NCBI GenBank assembly: GCA_017510335.1
Contig: JAFWNM010000007.1
Span: 124,001 to 188,000, forward strand
DNA: 64,000 bases
DNA from: Paracoccaceae bacterium
GTDB lineage: Bacteria > Pseudomonadota > Alphaproteobacteria > Rhodobacterales > Rhodobacteraceae
Direction of reading: 5' to 3'
The notes beneath the pieces were generated by a model. It was not told the DNA's origin, did no database searches, and saw only the letters and a list, made by a program, of their open reading frames with translations. This document shows positions 53,354 to 61,449 of this stretch, piece by piece. How positions within the stretch are numbered: position 1 is the stretch's first letter; each line of letters begins with the position of its first letter. The translations under genes were made by a program, and so were the position numbers.

Positions 53354-54289
53354 ATGTTGTCTGAAGGCGCGGATCTTTTGCGCGGCAGTATCGACTGTCA
53401 TGTTCATGTCTGTCCGCATATGAACGGCCGCAGTGCCACAGTGTTTGACGCAGTGCGTCAGGCCAGTGCCGCAGGGCAACGGGCGATTGTGCTGATGGAC
53501 AATTTCCAGAATTCCGCCGGGTATGCGGCCCTGGCCGCGATGGAACTGGCGGACTTGAATGTAGATGTGCTGGGCGGCGTGATCTTGCAACCCTGCGCCG
53601 GGGGCATATCGTTTGAAGCGGCGCAGATTGCTGTTGATTATGGCTATGGCGCAGGCACCGGCGCGCGGTTCATCTCGTTGCCAACGCATCACACTCGCCA
53701 TGTCGCGTTGCACGAAGGGCGCAGTGCCGCGCAGGCCGATGCTGCCTTTCATGTGCCCGAAAACGGCCTGTTGCCTGAGGCGCTGTATCAGATCATGGAT
53801 TTGTGTGCGGCGCGCGACATTGTGTTTGACTGCGGCCATATCTCTGGCCCCGAAGCGGTGCGCCTGACCGAAATTGCCCGCGCGCGCGGGATCGAACGCC
53901 TAAGGGTGCATTGTTCGGACCATACCCCCGATACGATCCGGGAACTGGCGGCACTGGGGGCGTTTTGCGAATTTTCCTTCTTCGTGCTGTCGCATGCCAC
54001 ACAGGTGGGGCTAACCCATGCGGATGCCGAAAAACACAAGATTGCGGGCATGACCCTGGACGCACAAGTTCAGCGCATTCGCGCCGCGGGCGCACAGGCG
54101 CTGGTGTCGTCGGATGCGGGCATATCGTTGCTTGCCCCGCCGGTTGAAACCTTCCGGCAGTATTTGTTGCTGCTGCGGGCAGCGGGGTTCGATGACACCC
54201 AGCTTCGCCGCATGAGCCGCGACATGCCCGGCGCGTTGTTCGGGATACCCCTGAATGACACCGCCCAACCCCTTTCCCAGCGGAGATAA
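53354..54289 (+). CDS. DUF6282-like putative metal-dependent hydrolase
   Basis: 311 residues with features of the amidohydrolase superfamily: HxH in IDCHVHVCPHMNG, His in FDCGHISGPEAV and VHCSDHTPDT, and Asp in LVSSDAGISLL. The metal ligands would suit a zinc or similar hydrolase. Activity is not established for this family. The ATG at 53354 is chosen because the conserved part starts right after it. It is followed after only four bases by the dihydropyrimidinase gene, so the two are co-translated and may act in sequence on a cyclic amide. Confidence 0.72.
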   Translation: MLSEGADLLRGSIDCHVHVCPHMNGRSATVFDAVRQASAAGQRAIVLMDNFQNSAGYAALAAMELADLNVDVLGGVILQPCAGGISFEAAQIAVDYGYGAGTGARFISLPTHHTRHVALHEGRSAAQADAAFHVPENGLLPEALYQIMDLCAARDIVFDCGHISGPEAVRLTEIARARGIERLRVHCSDHTPDTIRELAALGAFCEFSFFVLSHATQVGLTHADAEKHKIAGMTLDAQVQRIRAAGAQALVSSDAGISLLAPPVETFRQYLLLLRAAGFDDTQLRRMSRDMPGALFGIPLNDTAQPLSQRR

Positions 54290-54293
54290 GCCT

Positions 54294-55682
54294 ATGGACA
54301 TGTTCGACATCGTTATTACCGGGGGAACCATCGCCACCGCATCCGATACGTTTTGTTGCGATGTGGGCATTCGCGGTGGAAAGATTGCAATGCTGGGCGA
54401 CGGGCTGGCGGCCTATGCCAATGAGGTGATTGACGCCACTGGCAAATATGTCCTGCCCGGCGGAATTGACAGCCATGTGCATATTGCCCAACCGTCAGGC
54501 GAGGGGATTGTCATGGCCGACGGGTTCGAAAGTGGCACCCTGTCTGCGTTGTTCGGTGGCAATACCACAATCATGCCCTTCTGCCTGCAGGAACGCGGGC
54601 GCGGTTTGCGCCAGACATTGGCGGAGTACCACGCCCTTGCAGAAGGGAGTTGCTACACCGATGTCAGCTTTCATCTGATCGTGTGCGACCCATCCCCCGA
54701 CGTGCTGGGGCAGGATTTGCCGGCGCTGGTCCATGATGGCTACACTTCGCTCAAGGTGTTCATGACTTATGAAAACCTGCGGCTGAATGATGCGCAATTG
54801 CTGGCGACCTTCGATGTGGCGCGCGATCTGGGCGCAACTGTGATGGTCCATTGCGAAAATGAAGACGCGATTCGCTTCCTGATCGAAAAGCACGAAGCGG
54901 CGTCGCTGCTTCGGCCGTCCAGCCATGCGACCACGCGCCCCGTCGCAGCCGAACGCGAGGCAACACATCGCGCAGTGTCACTGGCCGAAATCGTCGATAT
55001 TCCGGTGGTTATTGTCCATGTGTCGAACGGGGCCGCGATTGATGAAATCACGCGCGCGCGGCAGCGCGGGTCCACAGTGACCGCTGAAACCTGCCCGCAA
55101 TATCTGGTTCTGACTGCGGCCGATCTGGACGGGATGGACTGGGAAGGTGCAAAATTCGTCTGCTCCCCCCCGCCGCGCGACACTGCCGATCAGCAAGCGT
55201 GCTGGCAAGGGCTGCGTGATGGCACCTTCGATCTGTTTTCATCAGATCATTGCCCTTACAAATATGACAGCGTGGACGGCAAGCTGAACCCCAAAGGCGC
55301 GCGCCATTTCCGGCATATTCCAAATGGCATTCCCGGTGTTGAAACGCGCATGCCGATCCTGTTTTCCGAAGGGGTGCGCAAAGGGCGCATTGATATCAAC
55401 CGCTTCGTGGCGCTGACCTCGACCAACCACGCGCGCAGCTATGGGCTTTATCCGCGCAAGGGCACCATCGCCATAGGGGCGGATGCCGATATCGCCATCT
55501 GGGACCCCGAACTTGACGTCACCATCCGCCATGACGATTTGCATGACGGCGCCGATTATTCCCCTTATGAAGGGCTAGAGGTGCAGGGCTGGCCCGTCAC
55601 AGTGCTTTTGCGGGGCAAGGTGATGGTGCGTGACCGGATTATGGTGGCGAAAAAGGGTGACGGACAGTATGTTCGGCGCTAA
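54294..55682 (+). CDS. hydA: Dihydropyrimidinase/hydantoinase-family cyclic amidohydrolase
   Basis: Zinc hydrolase that opens a five- or six-membered cyclic diamide or imide ring, 462 residues. Metal ligands are seen in GGIDSHVHIAQPSG, the carbamylated Lys in TSLKVFMTYENL, His in ATVMVHCENED and VVIVHVSNG, and Asp in FSSDHCPYKYDS. A GGAG ribosome-binding site precedes the ATG at 54294. The exact substrate (dihydropyrimidine, hydantoin, allantoin or another cyclic amide) is open. No N-carbamoyl-amino-acid amidohydrolase gene is in the window. Confidence 0.87.
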   Translation: MDMFDIVITGGTIATASDTFCCDVGIRGGKIAMLGDGLAAYANEVIDATGKYVLPGGIDSHVHIAQPSGEGIVMADGFESGTLSALFGGNTTIMPFCLQERGRGLRQTLAEYHALAEGSCYTDVSFHLIVCDPSPDVLGQDLPALVHDGYTSLKVFMTYENLRLNDAQLLATFDVARDLGATVMVHCENEDAIRFLIEKHEAASLLRPSSHATTRPVAAEREATHRAVSLAEIVDIPVVIVHVSNGAAIDEITRARQRGSTVTAETCPQYLVLTAADLDGMDWEGAKFVCSPPPRDTADQQACWQGLRDGTFDLFSSDHCPYKYDSVDGKLNPKGARHFRHIPNGIPGVETRMPILFSEGVRKGRIDINRFVALTSTNHARSYGLYPRKGTIAIGADADIAIWDPELDVTIRHDDLHDGADYSPYEGLEVQGWPVTVLLRGKVMVRDRIMVAKKGDGQYVRR

Positions 55683-55731
55683 TCACCGCGCATGTGCGTA
55701 ATTTCCGGGCCAATACAGGTGTCGCCAAACC

Positions 55732-56388
55732 ATGCAAAAACCGTCCTCCACCTTTGTTTCGCGCACAGGGTCGCTGCCTGACATTGCCGTTCAAAGGATT
55801 ACCGAATTTGTGCGCAACCGCAAATTGGTTGGTGGCGAAGCGATAGTGGAACAAAAACTGGCCGAGGAACTGGGCATTTCGCGCACCCCGCTGCGCGAGG
55901 CCCTTCAGCGCCTCGAAGGCGAAGGGATGCTGGAAAAGGATTCGGGGCGGTCATTCCGGGTGCGCCGCGTCTATATGGAAGAATATCTGCAAAGCCTGAA
56001 GGTCCGTATCTTGCTGGAACCGCAGGCCGCAGCCGATGCCACAGGCCGCATTCCGCCGTCAGAATTATCCGATGTGCGCATGCGGTTGGCGCAATTGCGC
56101 CCCGTTGCCGATACCCCAAGGCAGCAGCACTGGGATTTCGACGATATGATGCACCGCCTTTATACCCGCAATTGCGGAAACGCAGTGCTGCAAGCCATCA
56201 TTGAACGGCTGCGCGTCGCAACCCGGTTGTTTGAAATCGCCGATCTGGGTGCCCGTTTCGAGGCTGACATCGTTGAACACACCGCCATCCTTGACGCCTT
56301 GGAAAACGGTGTTGCCGCAGATGCCCGCAAGGCGGTGCGCGCGCATCTGCGCAGCCTGATGGACTTCTCGCTGCATCAACTGCGCTAG
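55732..56388 (+). CDS. GntR-family regulator, FCD type
   Basis: 218 residues: winged helix with QKLAEELGISRTPLREALQR (family hallmark) and a C-terminal FCD domain (HWDFDDMMHRLYTRNCGN and DIVEHTAILDAL) with possible metal ligands. It lies 49 bases after the hydantoinase gene on the same strand, within the same island. The three GTATAC-N5-GTATAC sites upstream of the island's transcription units are typical of FadR-type operators with GT/AC half-sites, so this protein is the likely binder. Confidence 0.88.
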   Translation: MQKPSSTFVSRTGSLPDIAVQRITEFVRNRKLVGGEAIVEQKLAEELGISRTPLREALQRLEGEGMLEKDSGRSFRVRRVYMEEYLQSLKVRILLEPQAAADATGRIPPSELSDVRMRLAQLRPVADTPRQQHWDFDDMMHRLYTRNCGNAVLQAIIERLRVATRLFEIADLGARFEADIVEHTAILDALENGVAADARKAVRAHLRSLMDFSLHQLR

Positions 56389-56490
56389 CGCATGTTTCTC
56401 AAAAGTAGGGACCGGTTTTGAGCTTCTCGAACATGCGAAATCAATAAGGCAGCGCATGTTGCCCAACGCCGGGAATTGGTTTTGCGCCTT
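56388..56490. repeat. Dispersed intergenic palindromic repeat, copy D
   Basis: Best-preserved copy, between the convergent GntR and bicupin genes. Nested inverted repeats: CGCATGTT (56389-56396) with AACATGCG (56430-56437), and inside them CTCAAAA (56398-56404) with TTTTGAG (56416-56422). It is followed by GAAATCAATAAGG and a second CGCATGTT. The element could fold into a hairpin on both strands. Confidence 0.65.
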
Positions 56491-57252
56491 CTAGGCGCGG
56501 GGCAACGGGTCCCGGTTCCAGTTCTTATAAATCAGGTATCGCGCGTTTTCCCGCCCGATGGCCCCGAACCATTGCGGGCAATACGCCCCCATCCAGATGG
56601 TATCCCCGGCGGTGACAGGATACCAGTCATCTTCCAGCCGGTAAATTCCGCCGCCATCCAGCATGACCAGCCCATGTTCCATGAAATGCGTTTCGACATA
56701 GGGCAGGCTTGCGCCCGGCTCAAAGGTCATGGTGTTGATTTCCATGTCCCATTCCGGCCCTTCGGGCAATAATTTCTGCACCTGCAACCGCGCGTCGCCC
56801 TTCAGGGGGGCGGACGGCACAGCCCCGATCGCGGCAAAATGCGCGGCAGGGGCAGGCGTGTCTGCCTTTGGCACATAGGGCCGTTCCAGAACCAGCAGCT
56901 CTGCGCCCGCGTCTGCGCTGAGTGTATGGGCATATCCGGCGGGCAGAAAGGCATAGTCATCCTTGTGCAGTGTCTTGCGCCCGCATTGGGTGTCAATACC
57001 CACCTGTCCGTCGCGGACCAGCACAAACCGTTCGTGCATTGCGCCGCACTGCGAAACACACAGCGCATCTTGCGCGCGCGCCAGAAACAGCGAAAACCCC
57101 GCCCCTGTCTGTGGCGTGACCAGATGCACAAGGCCCGCGCCCGCCCAGTCGGGCAGGGTGACCATTTCGTGGCTGTCAGGGGTAATCAGCGCGTGCCGTT
57201 GCGCAATCCGTGAACGGGTAAGGCCCAATGTGTTCATCATGGTCGCTTTCAT
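56491..57252 (-). CDS. Bicupin protein, (S)-ureidoglycine aminohydrolase-like
   Basis: 253 residues with two cupin domains, the architecture of ureidoglycine aminohydrolase (UGHY/AllE), which releases ammonia from ureidoglycine with a Mn site. Domain 1 has GRKTLHKDDYAFLPAGYAHTL; domain 2 has YVETHFMEHGLVMLDGGG and DTIWMGAYCPQWFGA. It overlaps the DapA-family gene by four bases (ATGA at 57252). No allantoate amidohydrolase or ureidoglycolate gene is present, so the enzyme may act on a different ureido or amino compound. Confidence 0.8.
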   Translation of the reverse strand: MKATMMNTLGLTRSRIAQRHALITPDSHEMVTLPDWAGAGLVHLVTPQTGAGFSLFLARAQDALCVSQCGAMHERFVLVRDGQVGIDTQCGRKTLHKDDYAFLPAGYAHTLSADAGAELLVLERPYVPKADTPAPAAHFAAIGAVPSAPLKGDARLQVQKLLPEGPEWDMEINTMTFEPGASLPYVETHFMEHGLVMLDGGGIYRLEDDWYPVTAGDTIWMGAYCPQWFGAIGRENARYLIYKNWNRDPLPRA

Positions 57253-58196
57253 GCCAGTAGGTTCGATCCGCAAAGAACCGCGCGCAACCGCGCCAGTTCG
57301 GGTTCTGTCAATTGCCGCATCGGACGGCGGACAGTGTCATGCGGGATGTGGCCCATCAGTTTCAGGCACGCTTTCAGGCGCGCTGTTGCCAGATTGCCGG
57401 GTGTGTCACGGTATATCGCAACTGACAGTGCATACAGGTCTTCGTGACAGGCCCGCGCGGCCACCCAGTCCCCCGCCTGCGCGGCAGCGCATAGCGCAAC
57501 GATGGTTTCGGGAATGATTGCCGCCAGCGACACCTGACTGCCATGCGACCCAATCAGATAGCTTGTCAGCAAATGTTCGTCCCCTGATCCCAGCACCGCC
57601 ACATCAGGGCGCAGGGCGGCTGTCAGGCGCCATGTGTTTTCATAGGCGGCAACTTCCCAGCTGCCTTCCTTGATGGCGGTTATGGCGCTGATCTCTTGCA
57701 AAAGCGCCGTCATCACCGTGTCGGGATAAGACATCGGCCCAGCGGTGACAGGGGCCTTGTAAACCACCAAGGGCAGGTCAACTGCCGCCGCAATGGCCGC
57801 GTGATGGCCCAGGACAATATCCTTGTCAGCGCCCCCGGCCCAATGATTGGGGGGAAACACCAACAGCGCATCTGCCCCCGCCTGCGCGGATACGCGCGCT
57901 TCGTCAATGGCGGCGGCGGTCGATTCAGCCGTCACGCCGGCGGTAATGAAGGTGGACCGCGCCGTATTGGCGCGCGCAATCGTGATGACCTGCGCGCGTT
58001 CGTCCTGCGTCAGAAAATGCCCTTCGCCCGCATGACCGTTCAGCAACAGCCCCTTGATACCCGGCGTGTCGCAGGTTTGCGCCAGATGGGCCGCCAGGGC
58101 CTGCGTGTCAATACGCCCGTCCATGTCCATCGGGCAGACTGTGGCCGCGTGAATGCCCCAATGGACGACAGGGTTTGTTGGTGGAACGTTACTCAC
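57249..58196 (-). CDS. Dihydrodipicolinate synthase-family lyase
   Basis: Class I aldolase-type TIM barrel of the DapA family, 315 residues. Schiff-base Lys in ITAIKEGSWEV, Tyr in LVVYKAPVTAG, and the NGHAGEGHFLTQDER loop in place of the usual TTGE motif. It starts at a GTG at 58196 that overlaps the FAD-oxidase gene by eight bases. Family members include 4-hydroxyproline-pathway pyrroline deaminases, which sit beside the same type of three-subunit dehydrogenase found here. The context makes a dehydratase/deaminase more likely than lysine biosynthesis. Confidence 0.83.
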   Translation of the reverse strand: MSNVPPTNPVVHWGIHAATVCPMDMDGRIDTQALAAHLAQTCDTPGIKGLLLNGHAGEGHFLTQDERAQVITIARANTARSTFITAGVTAESTAAAIDEARVSAQAGADALLVFPPNHWAGGADKDIVLGHHAAIAAAVDLPLVVYKAPVTAGPMSYPDTVMTALLQEISAITAIKEGSWEVAAYENTWRLTAALRPDVAVLGSGDEHLLTSYLIGSHGSQVSLAAIIPETIVALCAAAQAGDWVAARACHEDLYALSVAIYRDTPGNLATARLKACLKLMGHIPHDTVRRPMRQLTEPELARLRAVLCGSNLLA

Positions 58197-59331
58197 GACG
58201 ATGTCCTTGCGTTTTGGTGTCAGTGCCGGGCTGCGCCAGCAGCCGGTCAATGGGGAAAAGCGGCATCTCTGGCTCTTGCCCGAGGATGGCTTGCGTGATG
58301 CAGCGCGCCATATACGGCGCGCTTGTATAGCCCGAATGCACGGACCCGCAGACCCATGCGCCATCAAATCCGGGAACCGGCCCGACAGCGGGCAGCGCAT
58401 CGGCGGTTTCGGCCTCGAAGCCGGTCCAACTGCGCACAATGCGCGTGGACCCAAGGCCGGGAATGGCATGCATGGCCAGACGCACATTGCCAATCAGGCT
58501 GCTGTGGCGGACAGAATGGGTGTTGGATGTCCTGTTACCAATGCCCTGCCACCCGCCACCTATGACAACAGTGCCATGCGGGTATTGCTTCAGCGACAAC
58601 AGGCCGCTTGCAATGCCCACCACTGTGCGCATGACAGGGGGCATGCGTTCGGTCACGGCCAGTTGGTTGATCAGCGTTTTGATCGGCAGGTTGACGCCCA
58701 GCCAGCCCAGCATCGGTTCCAGCCAGACCCCGCCTGCGAACACCACCTGCCGGGCGCGCAGCGTTTCATTCGCCAGATGCACGCTATACCCCCCCGCCGA
58801 CGGGTCCACAGTTTGCACGGTGGTATATTCGCGCAGCTCCACCCCTTCCGCGACCAGCGCGCGGCGAAAGGCAAGGCCGGTCAGATAGGCATTGGCAAAC
58901 CCGTCAATCGTGCAATGGCTGGCCATGCGTATGGCGGGGCTGACACCGGGTTCAATCTGGCGGGCCTGTTGCGGGGTGACAAGCCGGATGGGGGCACCCG
59001 CCGCGCGCCGCGCGTCCGCGCGTTCCGACAACAAGGCTTCCTCGGCCTCGGTAAAGGCCAGCGACAGCCCTTCGCAGGACACCACGCCCACATCATGACC
59101 CAGCCATTCCGGCGCACGCACCCACATGTCATGCGCCCGCAACGCATAGGGAATCAGCGCCGCGCGCGTCATTTGCATGGTCAGCGTGCCCGCATTTGTC
59201 CCCGACGCCCCGCGCGCCAGCGCGTCGCGTTCAACCAATGTGACCCGCATGCCCCCGCGTGCGGCAAACAGCGCAATCGCGGCCCCATGCACGCCGCCGC
59301 CAATAACGACAAGATCCACCCCCCCTGTCAT
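58189..59331 (-). CDS. FAD-dependent amino-acid oxidase subunit (DadA/HcnC-like)
   Basis: 380-residue DAO-fold flavoprotein with N-terminal GGGVHGAAIALFAARGG (FAD ADP-binding) and C-terminal WTGFEAETADALPAVGPVPG and VCGSVHSGYTSAPYMA, as in the catalytic subunit of heterotrimeric amine/opine/hydroxyproline dehydrogenases. The start at 59331 makes an ATGA overlap with the preceding flavoprotein gene, supporting a complex of the three adjacent products. Confidence 0.85.
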   Translation of the reverse strand: MTGGVDLVVIGGGVHGAAIALFAARGGMRVTLVERDALARGASGTNAGTLTMQMTRAALIPYALRAHDMWVRAPEWLGHDVGVVSCEGLSLAFTEAEEALLSERADARRAAGAPIRLVTPQQARQIEPGVSPAIRMASHCTIDGFANAYLTGLAFRRALVAEGVELREYTTVQTVDPSAGGYSVHLANETLRARQVVFAGGVWLEPMLGWLGVNLPIKTLINQLAVTERMPPVMRTVVGIASGLLSLKQYPHGTVVIGGGWQGIGNRTSNTHSVRHSSLIGNVRLAMHAIPGLGSTRIVRSWTGFEAETADALPAVGPVPGFDGAWVCGSVHSGYTSAPYMARCITQAILGQEPEMPLFPIDRLLAQPGTDTKTQGHRRE

Positions 59332-60728
59332 AGCGGGGCCGGTTTCGGAACAGGGATGTCTGCATAGTCGAACTGGCCCGCCAGTTGGGCCACCGCGACC
59401 GGGTGCAGGGGGCTGCGCGGTGTCAGGACATCGCCACCGGGTTTCGTGCCCGGGCTGGTGCGCAGCAGGGCGGCTGCATTGGCACCACACATGCGGCCCT
59501 GACATGGCCCCATGCCCAGGCGGGTAAAATGCTTCAGTTGGTTCGCGTCTTGCGCCCCGTCCGCGATTGCGCCGCGCACGGCGCCGACGGTCACATCCTC
59601 GCACCGGCACAGAACCACATCATCCGCCAGACCGGCAATCCGCGCATCGTCCACCTGCATCAAGCTGCAAGACGCATCTGCGAAACGGTCCATACGGCGC
59701 GGCGTTTTTGCAGGTGCCGCACTGAGCGCGCAGCCCGCATCGCGGGCAATGGCAAGGCCCGTTCGGGTGCCCTGGGCGGCTGCCGGCAAGGCCCCGCGAA
59801 TGCGCCCCGCATCCCCAGCGACATACAGTCCGGGAATTTTGCAGCGCCCTTCGTCATCTGCCTCTATGCGCCAGCCCGTTAGGGGGTCTGGCCTGCGTCT
59901 GGCCCCCAGAAGGCGCAAAATCTCGTCCCCGGGCACCAGACTGTTGCCCACAAAAGCGGTGTCCACTTCGAACATCCGGGGGGTGCCGCCGCCAACCGGG
60001 GTAACGTGAACAGCGCCCAAAGCGCCTGCATCATTCGCTTCAGCGCGGGAAATCGCGTGTTTTCGCAGGATGGGCACGCCCGCAAGCGCCAGTTTCGCCT
60101 GCCATGTCAGCCCCTGTCGCAGGGATGGCAGGTGCCCGACAAAGCCACGCAACGCCTGGACCCAACGCCCAAGGCCGTTGAAATCCACCACCGCGACAGG
60201 GGCCTTGCCAAGTTTCAGCGCTTTTGCGGCCACAGCGACCAGCAACGGGCCTTGGCCCGCCACCAGAATTCTGCGCCCGGGCAGGAAGTTTTCGGATTTC
60301 AGCAAAACAGTTGCCGCCGCCAGCCCGAAAACCCCCGGCAAGGTCCATCCCGCGAATGGCACAACGCGTTCCTGCGCGCCGGTGGCAACCAGAAGCCTGC
60401 GGGTGCCAATCAGTTCCGGCCCCTGTGGGCTGGCAATTGCAACCTCGAATCCGTCTTGGGTTGCTGCGACTGACCAAACGACAGTTTGTGCCCGCAACGC
60501 AACGCCCGCTTGCGCGACCTGCGCGCGCAGATGGTTGCCCCGTGTAAGGTCCGGGTCCGGGGGCGGATGGGTGCCCGCTGCGGGCGCGCGCCAGACTTGC
60601 CCGCCGGGGTGTGCGGCTTCGTCAACAAGCACCACATCAAGGCCCGCGCCCGCCGCCGACAGGGCCGCATTGGCCCCCGCTGGCCCCGCGCCTATGATGA
60701 TCAGGTCATGGAAGGGGGCCGCGCTCAT
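59328..60728 (-). CDS. FAD/NAD(P)-dependent oxidoreductase with BFD-like 2Fe-2S domain (HcnB-like)
   Basis: 466 residues. N-terminal FAD site IIIGAGPAGANAALSAAGAG, a second dinucleotide-type site ILVAGQGPLLVAVAAKAL and the ATGAQERVVPFAGW segment. The C-terminal BFD-type iron-sulfur domain carries LCRCEDVTVGAVRGAI and MGPCQGRMCG, so four cysteines in a CxC...CxxxxC arrangement. It forms an electron-transfer subunit of an HcnABC/opine-oxidase-type membrane-associated dehydrogenase. It overlaps both neighbours by four bases. Confidence 0.86.
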   Translation of the reverse strand: MSAAPFHDLIIIGAGPAGANAALSAAGAGLDVVLVDEAAHPGGQVWRAPAAGTHPPPDPDLTRGNHLRAQVAQAGVALRAQTVVWSVAATQDGFEVAIASPQGPELIGTRRLLVATGAQERVVPFAGWTLPGVFGLAAATVLLKSENFLPGRRILVAGQGPLLVAVAAKALKLGKAPVAVVDFNGLGRWVQALRGFVGHLPSLRQGLTWQAKLALAGVPILRKHAISRAEANDAGALGAVHVTPVGGGTPRMFEVDTAFVGNSLVPGDEILRLLGARRRPDPLTGWRIEADDEGRCKIPGLYVAGDAGRIRGALPAAAQGTRTGLAIARDAGCALSAAPAKTPRRMDRFADASCSLMQVDDARIAGLADDVVLCRCEDVTVGAVRGAIADGAQDANQLKHFTRLGMGPCQGRMCGANAAALLRTSPGTKPGGDVLTPRSPLHPVAVAQLAGQFDYADIPVPKPAPL

Positions 60729-60985
60729 CCGGCCGATGCCCCGGCAAGAACCACGCACATGCCATCGCGCACGACAGTTTGACAGGCGCGCTGGATGTGG
60801 CCGTCAATCATGATCGCGCATTCCTGACAGGCCCCCATCAGGCAAAACGCCCCGCGCGGGGCGCGTCGCGCAGGGCTGGTGCGGAACTGATAGATGTCCT
60901 GCGCCAGCAGGGCTGCGGCAACACTCATCCCCGCGCGGCAGGCCAGCGGACGTTGATTCACAGTGATCTGTATCGCATCGGTCAT
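60725..60985 (-). CDS. Small 2Fe-2S ferredoxin-like subunit (HcnA-like)
   Basis: 86 residues with an N-terminal beta-grasp ferredoxin fold (ITVNQRPLACRAGMSVAAAL) and Cys in FCLMGACQECAIMIDG and RACQTVV, giving the four ligands of a 2Fe-2S cluster in this family. First gene of the five-gene operon. The start at 60985 is taken because the fold begins immediately. Site 3 of the shared motif lies 17-34 bases upstream, where a repressor could block transcription. Confidence 0.85.
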   Translation of the reverse strand: MTDAIQITVNQRPLACRAGMSVAAALLAQDIYQFRTSPARRAPRGAFCLMGACQECAIMIDGHIQRACQTVVRDGMCVVLAGASAG

Positions 60986-61001
60986 GGGGCCTCGGATGTT
61001 A

Positions 61002-61019
61002 GTACACTGTTTGTATACC
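61002..61019. promoter_or_regulatory. Shared operator-like motif, site 3
   Basis: On the minus strand GGTATACAAACAGTGTAC: half-sites GTATAC and GTGTAC with five-base spacing, as in sites 1 and 2. It lies upstream of the 2Fe-2S subunit gene and thus of the five-gene dehydrogenase/lyase/bicupin operon. Confidence 0.6.
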
Positions 61020-61137
61020 GAACCCCTGTTGTGTTGCAACCGGATTCGGTCCTGCCCACCCTTGCGCAAACTGGCGACCGCGGGCGGGCCTGTCTGCGCC
61101 GCGCGCGCCGCTTTGGTCCGCAACACCCCGGAATGGT

Positions 61138-61419
61138 TTACGGGTCGGTGTCGTGCAATGCAGCGGGTTCCAGCCCCAGCGCGGTAAGCGCTGACAGACC
61201 ACATGGGCCAGCCAGAATCGTGGTGATGGCCGGGTTGGCGGACGGGGGCGGGTCGGTTTGTTCCTGGTCCGAGGCAAGCCATGCGCCCGGTGGCGCGTCC
61301 GGTTGCAGCCCCGATGCAACGCGATACAGATTGCCCTGACGATCCGCCCACAGCGGCGAGTCGGCGTCGGTCAGTTCGGGGGGGTGGTTTGCCGGTTCTG
61401 CAATTGTCACTCTGAACAT
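61138..61419 (-). CDS. Small hypothetical protein beside spike genes
   Basis: 93 residues, not recognised. Pro-rich (PDAPPGAW, QTDPPPSANPA), without membrane segments, with a hydrophobic C-terminal third. A good ribosome-binding site (AAGGA) is six bases before the ATG, which supports it as real. It is the last of three genes on the minus strand with the same style of AAGGACAC-type start region as the spike base gene, so it may belong to the same GTA- or phage-like unit. Confidence 0.55.
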   Translation of the reverse strand: MFRVTIAEPANHPPELTDADSPLWADRQGNLYRVASGLQPDAPPGAWLASDQEQTDPPPSANPAITTILAGPCGLSALTALGLEPAALHDTDP

Positions 61420-61449
61420 GGTGTGTCCTTTTTCTTCGGATGGGGTGGG

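Noticed and set aside
56491-57252. Standard allantoin degradation pathway based on the ureidoglycine-aminohydrolase-like gene
   Set aside because: No allantoate amidohydrolase, ureidoglycolate enzyme or uricase gene is in the window, and the neighbours point to different chemistry.
57249-58196. Lysine biosynthesis dapA
   Set aside because: The TTGE motif is altered to HAGE and the gene is embedded in a catabolic operon with an oxidase; a catabolic lyase is more likely.
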